Shown piece after piece: positions 32,281 through 41,695 of a stretch of DNA of 41,695 nt. Source of the stretch: a virus. The stretch is from positions 1 through 41,695 of the IMG/VR virus record IMGVR_UViG_3300013286_000023; one strand, 5' to 3'. The notes under the pieces were generated by a model. The model was not told the origin of the DNA. It saw only the letters and a program-made list of their open reading frames with translations, and searched no databases. Position numbers and translations under genes: made by a program. Positions within the stretch are counted from its first letter, which is position 1; every line of letters begins with the position of its first letter.

Positions 32281-34449
32281 ATGAGTAAAACACCAACACG
32301 ATTACACAGTCCTGGTCCGTATTTGGCAGAAATTGTCAACCATGTGGACCGAACCTCTATGGGGGGTTTGGAAGTAATATTAAAAACACGAAATCCAGCA
32401 AGACCTGACGAAAAATCAAATACCTATAGGGTAAGGTATATGACACCATTCTATGGAGTAACTTCATATAGATTCTTAGGCAACGAAGCTGATAATTTTG
32501 AACATACTCAAAAAAGTTATGGCATGTGGGCAGTCCCCCCAGATGTGGGAACTACTGTCATGGTTATTTTTGTTGATTCAGATCCCAATCAAGGATATTG
32601 GATAGGGTGTGTACCTGATCCTTATATGAATCATATGATACCTGAAATTGCAGCGGTGCCTAAAAATAGGATACATAAAACATTCATTAAAGATTACCCA
32701 GCAATTTTTGACAAAGCAGAGGCGTTTCCTGCGGGAGAATTTAATAGAAAAGCATATACAACAGGCGATCCTAATTTTCAAAAACGTCCAGTGCATCCGT
32801 TTGCGTATCAATTAGCTAGACAGGGATTATTGTTAGATAACATACGCGGCATCACTTCCAGCAGTGCCCGCCGAGAAGCCCCAAGCCATGTATTTGGAAT
32901 TAGCACACCTGGCCCAGTAGATTCGGGAATAAAAGGAAAAACAGGAAACATTGGATATCACGGAACTGCTGAATTTCCTGTTAATAGATCGGGCGGCAGC
33001 ACATTTGTTATGGATGACGGAGACAACGATAATCAAAACGAATTGATAAGGTTTAGAACTAGGGCTGGCGCACAGATATTATTACATGTAACAGAGGATT
33101 TAATATATATTACAAATTCTGGGGGGACAGCTTGGTTAGAATTTACCAGTGATGGAAAAATTGATATCTATGCACGAGATTCAGTATCAATTCATACTAT
33201 TGGAGATTTTAATTTTAAAGCTGCTCGAGATTTTAATTTCCATGCAGGAAATAATTTTAATCTATATTCTGAAGGAGATGTTAATATAAATTCTTTACAA
33301 AATATAAATTCTTTAGCCAATAAAGTATTAATTCAAACTACGGGCGATGGAGATGTTCCTGGTTCTGGAGATTATGTATTAGCAGTGGCTGGTAACAAAA
33401 TAGTAGCAGTAGATCAAGATAGTATAGATCATACACTAGGAAAAGCTACTATATCAGCTAACGAAGATATGGCAATTCAAGCAATCAAAGAAGTATCTGT
33501 ATATGGTGGAACGCAAATATCATTAGATTCAGTGTTAACTAAACAAGCGCCCGGTGTCAGGACAGCCAAAGCAGACCCTGTTGGAACAATAGACGTTCCT
33601 GAACCTATTCCTTTATTTTTAGTGCCTACAACGCCATCGTTTGAAAAAGACGCAGTTGACGAACCTGAACTTGCCGCAATGCAACGTGTGCCTCAATCTG
33701 AGCCGTGGCCTCAACATGAAAATTTAGATAGACCAGCATTTAGCCGAGAAAATACAAACATCCGAAATACAGGTACTCAAGTAACTTCTAAAACTGGACC
33801 TGTTCCGGCTCAGGGTAGCCAACGTATAAGTGGTGTTGATTCAGGAACAGTTGGCCGTGTCCTCACTCCGTGGTCTACCGATAAACCGTTTCTAAATAAA
33901 GTAAAAGCCGTATCAGCAGCGCTGGGATTTAAACCTGTAGATTTGCTTGCTGTTATGAATTTTGAAACAGGCGGTACATTTGATCCGGCAAAGAAAAATA
34001 TTAGCAAACCAGGTAATACAGCCACTGGATTAATACAATTTGTAGAAAGCACCGGTGCCAAAGATGTTGGTAAAACAATAGCAGAATTACGCAACATGTC
34101 AAGAGTTGAACAGATGGAGTATGTTGAAAAATATTTCAAAAGATGGAATTGGCCAAACCCTAACGTTAAGTCGCCAACTGAAGCTAATGTATATCTAACA
34201 GTACTTTACCCAGCCGCAAGATTTTACAATCCTGATGATGTAGTTTTTGATAAAAATAGCCCCTCAGCAGATAACCGTAAAGATTACGAATCTAATAAAG
34301 GTCTTGATGTAACAGATCCAAAAACAAAAGCACTCACTGGAAAAATCACAGTTGCTATGATTACTAAAAAAATCATATCGTCTAAGGCAAGAGTACTTGA
34401 TTTATTAAAAACTCAAAATCTTGATGAAAATTTAGATCCAAAAAAGTAA
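32281..34449 (+). CDS. 5: Baseplate hub/central spike gp5 with C-terminal lytic transglycosylase-like domain
   Basis: A protein of 722 residues (T4 gp5: 575). Residues about 12-115 form the gp5 OB-fold (GPYLAEIVNHVDRTSMGGLE to MWAVPPDVGTTVMVIFVDSD and QGYWIGCVPD). Residues about 270-345 carry short beta-helix repeats (GDFNFKAARDFNFHAGNNFN, then LYSEGDVNIN) typical of the spike needle. A Pro-rich linker leads to a C-terminal domain (about 535-700). It contains LLAVMNFETGG, with probable catalytic Glu562, and ATGLIQFVESTG, like the SLT/lysozyme-type peptidoglycan-cutting fold. In T4 the lysozyme domain sits between the OB-fold and the needle, so the order differs. It starts at ATG 32281 without a ribosome site, seven bases after the preceding stop. 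Confidence 0.85.
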   Translation: MSKTPTRLHSPGPYLAEIVNHVDRTSMGGLEVILKTRNPARPDEKSNTYRVRYMTPFYGVTSYRFLGNEADNFEHTQKSYGMWAVPPDVGTTVMVIFVDSDPNQGYWIGCVPDPYMNHMIPEIAAVPKNRIHKTFIKDYPAIFDKAEAFPAGEFNRKAYTTGDPNFQKRPVHPFAYQLARQGLLLDNIRGITSSSARREAPSHVFGISTPGPVDSGIKGKTGNIGYHGTAEFPVNRSGGSTFVMDDGDNDNQNELIRFRTRAGAQILLHVTEDLIYITNSGGTAWLEFTSDGKIDIYARDSVSIHTIGDFNFKAARDFNFHAGNNFNLYSEGDVNINSLQNINSLANKVLIQTTGDGDVPGSGDYVLAVAGNKIVAVDQDSIDHTLGKATISANEDMAIQAIKEVSVYGGTQISLDSVLTKQAPGVRTAKADPVGTIDVPEPIPLFLVPTTPSFEKDAVDEPELAAMQRVPQSEPWPQHENLDRPAFSRENTNIRNTGTQVTSKTGPVPAQGSQRISGVDSGTVGRVLTPWSTDKPFLNKVKAVSAALGFKPVDLLAVMNFETGGTFDPAKKNISKPGNTATGLIQFVESTGAKDVGKTIAELRNMSRVEQMEYVEKYFKRWNWPNPNVKSPTEANVYLTVLYPAARFYNPDDVVFDKNSPSADNRKDYESNKGLDVTDPKTKALTGKITVAMITKKIISSKARVLDLLKTQNLDENLDPKK

Positions 34450-34461
34450 CAAAATTTACTG

Positions 34462-34469
34462 GATAAATA
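34462..34469 (+). promoter_or_regulatory. Late-promoter-like motif (GATAAATA) just before gp25
   Basis: GATAAATA ends seven bases before the gp25 ATG at 34477. There is no ribosome site between them, so a transcript from here would be nearly leaderless. Confidence 0.42.
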
Positions 34470-34476
34470 TTATACC

Positions 34477-34914
34477 ATGCCTTATAAGAATAAAATTATT
34501 ACAAACAGTTCTCCTGTTAGAGCTAATGTACAAACTCAAGGGCATTTTTATTCGGGGTTTAGCACAGTAAATCCTAAAAAATCAGGAAATAAACTTTATG
34601 ATTTTGAATTAATCAAGCAGGATCTTATTAATTATTTTAATACTCGTCCGGGTGAGCGGGTAATGAATCCTACTTTTGGCAGCAGTATTTGGTCAGTAAT
34701 GTTTGAGCCTCTGACTGATACCATTCGTCAAATAATAGAACAAGATGTGATTGAAATTTGTAAAAGTGATCCTAGGGTATATCCTACACAAATTAATATT
34801 AGAGAATATGAGCGAGGATATTTAATAGAATTAACACTAGTAGTTAAAGCTACAAACCAATCTGCCAATTTATCTTTGACATTTGATCAGCAAACAGGAT
34901 TACAGGCACGATAA
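34477..34914 (+). CDS. 25: Baseplate wedge protein gp25
   Basis: A protein of 145 residues (T4: 132), with the gp25-like core DLINYFNTRPGERVMNPTFG followed by SSIWSVMFEPLTDTIRQIIE. The E-x-x-M-x-P-x-FG and FEP blocks are hallmarks of the family, shared with type VI secretion TssE. It seeds sheath assembly at the baseplate wedge together with gp6. The start is ATG at 34477; no clear Shine-Dalgarno site is present. It is followed by a 46-base gap with a late-promoter motif and then gp6, a neighbour it contacts in the wedge. Confidence 0.93.
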   Translation: MPYKNKIITNSSPVRANVQTQGHFYSGFSTVNPKKSGNKLYDFELIKQDLINYFNTRPGERVMNPTFGSSIWSVMFEPLTDTIRQIIEQDVIEICKSDPRVYPTQINIREYERGYLIELTLVVKATNQSANLSLTFDQQTGLQAR

Positions 34915-34934
34915 TATGTGCAGTTTATATCTAC

Positions 34935-34942
34935 AATAAATA
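34935..34942 (+). promoter_or_regulatory. T4-like late promoter (AATAAATA) for gp6
   Basis: AATAAATA on the plus strand lies 19 bases before the ATG at 34961, one base off consensus and identical to the motif at 11413-11420. Confidence 0.5.
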
Positions 34943-34960
34943 CGCTATAGAGCAATACAT

Positions 34961-37900
34961 ATGACCATTCCATCAACTAATTCTAAAATTCTTATTACTG
35001 AAGATTGGAAAACCTTATACCAGTCAAATTCTAATGCAGAATTTCAAAGCTATGATTTTGATACCTTAAAGAGGGTCATAATTTCTTACTTACAAGAAAA
35101 CTATCCTGAAGATTTTAACGATTTTATTGATAGTAGTGAGTATATTGCACTAGTTGATTTAATTTCTTTTTTAGGACAAAATTTAAGTTTTCGTATTGAT
35201 TTAAATGCAAGGGAAAACTTTTTAGAAACTGCTACTCGAAGAGATAGTATATTACAACTAGCTCAGTTGGTTAGTTATTTTCCTAAAAGAAATATACCTG
35301 CTAGTGGGTTACTAAAAATTGTATCAATAGCAACAACTGATAATGTATTTGATTTATCTGGTAACAATCTAGCAAACGCAACTATACAATGGAATGATTC
35401 AATCAATGCCAATTGGTATCAGCAATTTATTTCAGTGTTTAATTCTGCATTGCAATCGCCTTCGTCTTTTGGCGTTCCTACAGACCAATCAATAGTTAAC
35501 GGAATATTCACACAACAATATCGTATCAATAGTTCAAATACTGACGTACCAGTGTTTGGATTTTCTCAAAATATTAATGGTATTCCAATGTCCTTTGAAG
35601 TAGTTGGATCAGAATTTTCTGGTAAATCATTTATATATGAAGAGCCGCCTAAGCCTGGAAATCAATTTTCTATTTTATATCAAAATGATAATCAAGGAAA
35701 TTCTAGCAGCAATACAGGATTTTTTTGTCATTTTAAACAAGGTACTTTAGGCACTAGCTATTTTGAAATTACTAATCCGGTATCTAATGAAATTATAGGA
35801 GTTAACATTAACAGTATTAATGATACTGATCTTTGGTTATGGCAGCTTGGACTCAATAATTCATTTGCAAATATGTGGACACAAATTCCATCAGTAACAG
35901 GAAATAATGTTATATACAATAGTTTAAGCTCCAATGTTCGAAATTTTTATAGTGTAAGTACTCAAAATAATGATAGCATTAATTTAAATTTTGCTGACGG
36001 AAATTTTGGAAATTTACCGCAAGGCAAGTTTATATTATATTATCGACAAAGCAACGGATTTATATATAGTATCAAACCAGAAAATATGTCTGGAGTTATT
36101 ATCAATATTCCATATACTAATAAAAGTGGCACCAACCATACTTTAACATTAACTCTTAGTTTACAGTATACCGTAAACAACAGTTCTGGACCAGAATCAA
36201 ATGATAGTATAAGACTAAATGCACCTAAGGCATTTTATACACAAAATAGAATGATTACCGCAGAAGATTATAATATTGCACCATTAGGTATTGGTAGTGA
36301 AATTCTTAAAGTTAAAAGTGTAGCAAGGGTTACTAGTGGAGTAAGCAAATATTTTGATCTTAGTGATGTTAGTGGCAAATACAGTAAAACAAATATATTT
36401 GCAGATGATGGGATTGTCTATAAAAATATTAATGAACAAAATTTTTCATTCTTTTATACCAGCAAAAATGATATTTACTCAGTTATTAAAAATAAAATAG
36501 AACCCATCTTAATTAATAATAGTTTTAGATCTTTCTATCTAGATCAATATCCTGCGCTGTCGATGACCTCATTGGCTGCTTCTTGGATTCAAGTTAATAA
36601 ATTGGCTAATCAAAGCCAAGGGTATTTTTCTATTAATAAAACACCAGTATCCGTTGGCAGTTTTTCAAACAGTGCCTTATCTTATGTTAAATCTGGTGCA
36701 CTTATAAAGTTTGTACCACCAACAGGTAAGTATTTTTTAGCAAACGGTTCTATAGTTTCTAATAAATCAAACAAAACAAGAAATTATATCTGGGTCACTG
36801 TAGTTAATGTAATAAGTGATGGTTCAAATAATGGAGCAGGTGCATTGTCTAATGGCGCTGGACCTATAACACTTAGTATTGGAATAGCATCAGCAGCCGT
36901 ACCAGTAGCAATTATACCAGTGTTTGCATCTTCGTTATCCAATTTATTTGAATCAGAAATGGTTAATCTTTGTCTAATACAGAGAAATTTTGGATTATCA
37001 TTTAGTTTAACAGACAGAACTTGGAATATAATTGCAGATAGTAATTTAGATTTAAAAAATTCTTTTAGTTTAGATTATCAAAATAATGTTGATAATCAAA
37101 ATAGAGATGCGAGCTGGATGATTGCGTTTACTTGGACTGGGGTAAGTTACCTAGTACGATATCGAATAGTTAATTATATTTTTGAAAGTGAAAATCAAAC
37201 GGGATTTTTTATAGATAATAATTCTGTTAATTACGATTTTCAATCAAATACTATTATTAAAGATCAAATTACAGTGTTGTCAGTTAATACACTTAATACT
37301 ACAACCTCAATGTCTTTAGAAAATGACTATCTATGGCAAATTGATAGCGCTATTACTCAACCAGATGGTTATGTTGAACCTAAAAAAGTTAACGTAAGTT
37401 TTTATGATTTTAATGGGTCTGGACAAATTTCAGATCCTGATACATTTAACAATATTGTATTGGGATCAAGTGTAAATTCAACAACTGGATATTTGGATAA
37501 ATTTGTGTATTTTCAATTACAATCTGATAATATAACTTACAAATTAATAGATAGCGAATTATTCACAGTGTATCCAAATCCTACAGCAGCAGCTTTGGCA
37601 ATATCTAAAAACATTATATCTCCATTATCTGGTGATTTGTTTTATTTTTATGATTCTAATTATAATATTGTAAACAAATACAGTACATCGGTGAATAATT
37701 TAAATAATCCTTGGACCTATAGTGAACAAGAATCAAAATATGTAGTCTATCCCGGTAGATCAAATTTGAAATTTCAATATCTCCATAATAGCAGTCAAGA
37801 AACTCGAATTGATCCTAGCAAAAGTAATATTATAGATGTTTATCTGTTAACTAGCGGGTACGATATTGATTTTAGAAATTGGGTATTAAAAGGGGCTATT

Positions 37901-38404
37901 CCAAATTTAAAACCGTTGCCATTAACTACTGCTGATTTAGAAAATAATTATGCTAGTTACTTAGAGCCTATCAAGGCAATTAGTGATCAAATGATATTTC
38001 AATCTGCTAATTATAAACTATTGTTTGGATCTGCTGCTGATATTAATTTACAAGCAATGTTTAAAGCAGTTCAACATCCAACTAGCACTCTAAGTTCACA
38101 TGATATTGTCACTAAAGTTTTAAACGCCATTAATAATTTCTTTGCTTTAGAATATTGGGATTTTGGAAAAAGTTTTTATTTTAGTGAATTAAGCACGTAT
38201 GTAATGAATTTATTAACTCCTGATATTACTAATTTTTTAATAGTCCCGGTAAGCACGTCAATTACGTTTGGTAATTTTTATGAAATTGCATGTCAATCTA
38301 ACGAAATTTTTATAAGTTGCGCTACCGCTTTTGATATACAGGTAATACCTTCAATCACCGCAAATCAACTTAATTCCAAATCAACTGGTAATGGAAGCTA
38401 CTAA
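34961..38404 (+). CDS. 6: Baseplate wedge protein gp6, enlarged
   Basis: A protein of 1147 residues (T4 gp6: 660). The N-terminus is gp6-like: SYDFDTLKRVIISYLQENYP, FIDSSEYIALVDLISFLGQN and FRIDLNARENFLETATRRDS, followed by QLAQLVSYFPKRNIPASG. The segment FYTQNRMITAEDYN (about 425-438) is the baseplate-J-like core turn found in gp6 relatives. The second half (about 600-1000) is extra beta-rich sequence not in T4. The C-terminus (DIVTKVLNAINNFFALEYWD, FYFSELSTYVMN) returns to a conserved-looking wedge pattern. gp6 dimers form the inner ring of the baseplate and bind gp25. The stop overlaps the next start by one base (TAATG). Confidence 0.88.
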   Translation: MTIPSTNSKILITEDWKTLYQSNSNAEFQSYDFDTLKRVIISYLQENYPEDFNDFIDSSEYIALVDLISFLGQNLSFRIDLNARENFLETATRRDSILQLAQLVSYFPKRNIPASGLLKIVSIATTDNVFDLSGNNLANATIQWNDSINANWYQQFISVFNSALQSPSSFGVPTDQSIVNGIFTQQYRINSSNTDVPVFGFSQNINGIPMSFEVVGSEFSGKSFIYEEPPKPGNQFSILYQNDNQGNSSSNTGFFCHFKQGTLGTSYFEITNPVSNEIIGVNINSINDTDLWLWQLGLNNSFANMWTQIPSVTGNNVIYNSLSSNVRNFYSVSTQNNDSINLNFADGNFGNLPQGKFILYYRQSNGFIYSIKPENMSGVIINIPYTNKSGTNHTLTLTLSLQYTVNNSSGPESNDSIRLNAPKAFYTQNRMITAEDYNIAPLGIGSEILKVKSVARVTSGVSKYFDLSDVSGKYSKTNIFADDGIVYKNINEQNFSFFYTSKNDIYSVIKNKIEPILINNSFRSFYLDQYPALSMTSLAASWIQVNKLANQSQGYFSINKTPVSVGSFSNSALSYVKSGALIKFVPPTGKYFLANGSIVSNKSNKTRNYIWVTVVNVISDGSNNGAGALSNGAGPITLSIGIASAAVPVAIIPVFASSLSNLFESEMVNLCLIQRNFGLSFSLTDRTWNIIADSNLDLKNSFSLDYQNNVDNQNRDASWMIAFTWTGVSYLVRYRIVNYIFESENQTGFFIDNNSVNYDFQSNTIIKDQITVLSVNTLNTTTSMSLENDYLWQIDSAITQPDGYVEPKKVNVSFYDFNGSGQISDPDTFNNIVLGSSVNSTTGYLDKFVYFQLQSDNITYKLIDSELFTVYPNPTAAALAISKNIISPLSGDLFYFYDSNYNIVNKYSTSVNNLNNPWTYSEQESKYVVYPGRSNLKFQYLHNSSQETRIDPSKSNIIDVYLLTSGYDIDFRNWVLKGAIPNLKPLPLTTADLENNYASYLEPIKAISDQMIFQSANYKLLFGSAADINLQAMFKAVQHPTSTLSSHDIVTKVLNAINNFFALEYWDFGKSFYFSELSTYVMNLLTPDITNFLIVPVSTSITFGNFYEIACQSNEIFISCATAFDIQVIPSITANQLNSKSTGNGSY

Positions 38405-41400
38405 TGACAACATCTACATTTCGTTCAATTGATTTTTTACCAGACTATTTGCAGACAAATAAAAATTCAAAATTTTTATCTAGCACTTTAGATCAATTAA
38501 TACAACCCACTCAGATAGAGAGGATAAGTGGATATATTGGCACTAAAATAACTCCTACATATGTTTCTACTAGTGATAATTATATACCAGATACTAGAAA
38601 TTATCAAATAGCTCCAGCATTAATAATTAATAATTCTGACAATGATGTGCAAGATGTTGTTAGTTATGATGACCTCTATAACGAAATAGAAACGTTAGGC
38701 GGAAATGTATCAAATTTGGATAGATTATTTAAAGGTAATTTATATTCATATAATCCTCATATAGATTGGGATAAACTAATTAACTATCAAGAATATTTTT
38801 GGTTAGTATCTGGCCCAGATCCAATATTAATTTCTAATGATACCTTAGTTATAGAATCTGATATTATTGGAAAATTATCATATACTTTTGTTGTAAATTC
38901 TACAAGACTATCTTTATCTAATGGTATGCTATTAAAATTTAGTGGAATTTTAATATCGGAAAAATATAAAGATAAAGAATTTTTTGTTGAAGGTGTTGGT
39001 GTTTTAATTAAATTAATTGATTATTCTTCAATGACATCTCCTGGAATTATTTCTACAATTTATAATGAAAATTTTGATGCCGATATTTTTGACGATTTTC
39101 CTTTTGATGGCGATAAAACTTTGCCCATAACTCCAGAATATATCACTATAAATCGTGCAAGTTCTGATTTAAATCCTTGGTCAAGATATAATAGATGGTT
39201 TCATAAAAATGTCATAGCTGCAACAGCACTGGCAAACGGGGTCCAACCACTATATCCATTTAAAAATCGTGCAAAGCGACCAATTATTGAATTTGCTCCT
39301 AATTTAAAATTATTTAATTTTGGCACATTGGCAGTTATCAATGTTGATTATATTGATAATATCACTTTAGATGCATTTAGTACTGTAGAAGGATCTGCCG
39401 GATTTTTTATTGATGGAGACCTTATACAAGAAGGACATCGAGTAATATTTAATGCAGATACTGATCCCTTAGTTAAGGGTAGAATATATCAAGTATCTTT
39501 TAAAACATATAAAAATAATGTTAAATTAATTTTAACCCCAACTTTAGATACTGTACCAACATTCAACAATAGTGTGAGTATTTTAAAAGGTTCAAAGTAC
39601 AGCGGCACCTCATGGTATTTTGACGGAACCCAATGGGTATATGCTCAACAACACACTACAATTAATCAAGCCCCGCTATTTGATCTATTTGATAGTACGG
39701 GAAAAAGTTATAGTGAGTATATAAGTGATTTTAAAGGTAATAAAATATTTGGATATGCAATGGGTACTACCAATCCAGTGGATTCTGTATTAGGATTTTC
39801 TTTAGAGTTTAAAACTCCGTTTCAAGGAATTGGAAGTTACTTATTTTTAAATTATTTCAATTCTGAAATTATTACAGTAATAAATGGATCTGTAAGCACT
39901 AGTATTTCTACAGCAAATACTTTTTGTAAAATAGATAATTTATTTAAAAATGTTTGGACAAAAGTAACTGATTATCGTATACCTATTTTACAGTTTCAAA
40001 CACCTAGGTCGTCAGTATCATCCATTGAAATAAATTCTTTAAATAACTCATCTTCGGTCAATTTAACAGTTGATGTAACTGTAAATTCTAAAAAAATTAA
40101 CCCGACCAATTATGTTATTATGGATCGTGGCAACTCATCGTATGTTGATTTTTTAAATAATATTGCTGCAGGATCTAATGTTCTGTTAAAAATATATTCA
40201 GATCAATCTCCCAATAATTTAGGCACGTATGAACTTCCATTAAGTCTTACAAATAATCCTTTAAATTCTAGTATTAGCAAAATTACATTGACTGAATTAG
40301 AAGATCATGTTAGGGGAATGATTGAAAAATCATCAGACTTTATTGGAAATTTTCCTGGAGTTAGTAATTTACGAAATATAGCAAATATATCAAACTATGG
40401 AATTAGATTAATAGCACATGAAACTCCAATCACATTTTCTCAATTATTTTTAGGAAAAAAAGAACATAACATAGTAGAAGCAATTACAAAAGCATCTAAT
40501 GATTATAACCAGTTTAAAATGGCATTTTTACAGAAATTAATTTCTGTAGATAATCAATTAGATCCAGCATCTGCGGTTGATAATATTTTATTAAACATGA
40601 ATTTGGATAAACAAATTCTTGATCCATATTATCTATCAGATATGGTCCCTTACGGTACTAATACAGTAGTTAGAAAATGGACAGTTACTGATAGCAGGAA
40701 TGCCCTTTACTCATTAAGTATAGATTTTAATCCTGATGCATTAGGCATGCAATCAGTATTAGTATATCTTAATGATGCTCAATTGATCTACAACACTGAT
40801 TACGAATTTGTTTATGCTAATTCAAAAGTTAAATTATTAACCCCGTTAGTTACTGGAGATTTACTAGTAATAAAATACTATCCTGATACAACAGGCAGCT
40901 ATGTACCAGCCACTCCTACTAAATTAGGACTATATCCTAAATTTATTCCTACAATAAGCACAGATACTTCTTATACAACTAATACAGGAGTTATACAAGG
41001 ACATGATGGAAGCATTACTGTTGTATATAATGATTATCGAGATGCAATAATTTTAGAACTTGAAAAAAGAATTTATAATAATATAAAAGTTCAGTATCGA
41101 TCAGAGTTATTTGATCATAATAGTGTATTACCTGGTATATTTAGAAATTCTGGATATACTTTAAAAGAAATAACTGATATATTAAGAAATGACTTTGCTA
41201 ATTGGACTGCAACTTATGGCATAGATTATGAAACTAATTCTACGTTTAATGAGGATGACCCATTTACTTGGAACTATTCAAACTCTTACTGTAGTTTTAT
41301 TAATGCTCAAATAAGTGGGCATTGGAGATCAATATACAAATATTTTTATGATACTGATCGACCAGATACTCGTCCTTGGGAAATGCTTGGAATCTATCAA

Positions 41401-41695
41401 GAACCAGTATGGTGGGTTTCAAAATATGGCCCAGCACCATACACATCTGGCAATAGCATTATGTGGACCGATATTGAAAATGGATCCATAAACGGTGAAG
41501 TTAATAAAATTTATTCAAGACCTGGACTAAGCCAAGTTATTCCAGTAGATGATTCTGGAAATTTATTAGATCCTTCTAATTTTTTATTGTCTGATTATAC
41601 ACCGTCTACTGTAAGACAATCGTGGATTTTTGGTGATCAAGGCCCAGCTGAAACCGCTTGGAGACGAAGCAGTTTTTGGCCGTTTGCCTTACAAA
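38404..41695 (+). CDS. Giant baseplate-associated structural protein, 3' end beyond window
   Basis: An open frame of 1097 codons runs off the right edge. It starts at the ATG overlapping the gp6 stop. The N-terminus has FRSIDFLPDYLQTNKNSKFL, then STLDQLIQPTQIERISGYIG, NYQIAPALII and HIDWDKLINYQEYFWLV. This start is typical of a very large virion protein found directly after gp6 in aquatic T4-like phages. The T4 position belongs to gp7, the large peripheral wedge protein, so it may be a gp7 counterpart; homology is not evident to me. The rest alternates beta-rich domains (TVVRKWTVTDSRNALYSLSI and similar) with aromatic-rich blocks near the edge (WNYSNSYCSFINAQISGHW). Confidence 0.7.
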   Translation, partial: MTTSTFRSIDFLPDYLQTNKNSKFLSSTLDQLIQPTQIERISGYIGTKITPTYVSTSDNYIPDTRNYQIAPALIINNSDNDVQDVVSYDDLYNEIETLGGNVSNLDRLFKGNLYSYNPHIDWDKLINYQEYFWLVSGPDPILISNDTLVIESDIIGKLSYTFVVNSTRLSLSNGMLLKFSGILISEKYKDKEFFVEGVGVLIKLIDYSSMTSPGIISTIYNENFDADIFDDFPFDGDKTLPITPEYITINRASSDLNPWSRYNRWFHKNVIAATALANGVQPLYPFKNRAKRPIIEFAPNLKLFNFGTLAVINVDYIDNITLDAFSTVEGSAGFFIDGDLIQEGHRVIFNADTDPLVKGRIYQVSFKTYKNNVKLILTPTLDTVPTFNNSVSILKGSKYSGTSWYFDGTQWVYAQQHTTINQAPLFDLFDSTGKSYSEYISDFKGNKIFGYAMGTTNPVDSVLGFSLEFKTPFQGIGSYLFLNYFNSEIITVINGSVSTSISTANTFCKIDNLFKNVWTKVTDYRIPILQFQTPRSSVSSIEINSLNNSSSVNLTVDVTVNSKKINPTNYVIMDRGNSSYVDFLNNIAAGSNVLLKIYSDQSPNNLGTYELPLSLTNNPLNSSISKITLTELEDHVRGMIEKSSDFIGNFPGVSNLRNIANISNYGIRLIAHETPITFSQLFLGKKEHNIVEAITKASNDYNQFKMAFLQKLISVDNQLDPASAVDNILLNMNLDKQILDPYYLSDMVPYGTNTVVRKWTVTDSRNALYSLSIDFNPDALGMQSVLVYLNDAQLIYNTDYEFVYANSKVKLLTPLVTGDLLVIKYYPDTTGSYVPATPTKLGLYPKFIPTISTDTSYTTNTGVIQGHDGSITVVYNDYRDAIILELEKRIYNNIKVQYRSELFDHNSVLPGIFRNSGYTLKEITDILRNDFANWTATYGIDYETNSTFNEDDPFTWNYSNSYCSFINAQISGHWRSIYKYFYDTDRPDTRPWEMLGIYQEPVWWVSKYGPAPYTSGNSIMWTDIENGSINGEVNKIYSRPGLSQVIPVDDSGNLLDPSNFLLSDYTPSTVRQSWIFGDQGPAETAWRRSSFWPFALQ

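Noticed and set aside
1-41695. CRISPR array, diversity-generating retroelement, insertion sequence or tRNA cluster
   Set aside because: No regularly spaced short repeats, reverse transcriptase, transposase, terminal inverted repeats or cloverleaf sequences were seen in the window.

Overview
The window is part of the genome of a T4-type contractile-tailed phage (myovirus). It is AT-rich, roughly one third G+C by eye. Recognisable T4 orthologues are the major capsid protein gp23, scaffold gp22, prohead protease gp21, portal gp20, a gp67-like core protein, baseplate proteins gp26, gp53, gp5, gp25 and gp6, recombination nucleases gp46 and gp47, and the late sigma factor gp55. The accessory virion proteins (GGVGI-repeat fibres, a giant fibre with Cys-x-Arg-Asp repeats, large unnamed baseplate proteins) resemble those of aquatic T4-like phages such as cyanophages and pelagiphages rather than enteric T-evens. 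The host cannot be named from the window; no host-derived metabolic gene or tRNA was seen.

Layout. (1) 1-11954, minus strand: six tail-fibre or adhesin-like structural genes, four of them sharing one beta-rich repeat. (2) 12036-21583, minus strand: head module. Read in the direction of transcription it is tape measure, gp20, a small conserved gene, a gp67-like acidic core protein, gp21, gp22, gp23 and a head-decoration candidate. Two strong hairpin terminators lie at 11995-12017 and 13067-13092. (3) 21656-22746, plus strand: gp26-like hub protein and a small partner. (4) 22743-28716, minus strand: a low-complexity virion-type gene with a perfect late-promoter motif, a roughly 440-nt G+C-rich structured non-coding region, a SegE-like GIY-YIG nuclease, a histone-like small protein, a basic protein, gp46, gp47 and gp55. 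(5) 28830 to the right edge, plus strand: baseplate module (tail-tube/hub candidate, gp53, a large hub-like protein, gp5, gp25, gp6, and a giant protein cut by the edge).

How it works together. gp55 would direct RNA polymerase to T4-like late promoters. Motifs of the form nnTAAATA lie upstream of most structural gene groups, and a sigma70-like promoter plus a perfect late motif lie upstream of gp55. gp67-like, gp22, gp21, gp23 and gp20 build and mature the prohead. The tape measure, gp26, gp53, gp5, gp25 and gp6 set tail length and build the baseplate, and the left-hand genes supply fibres. gp46/gp47 process DNA ends for recombination-dependent replication.

The least explained element is the structured non-coding region at about 23550-23990. 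It is much richer in G+C than its surroundings, full of hairpins, lies next to a homing-type nuclease, and matches no RNA class I could recognise by eye.
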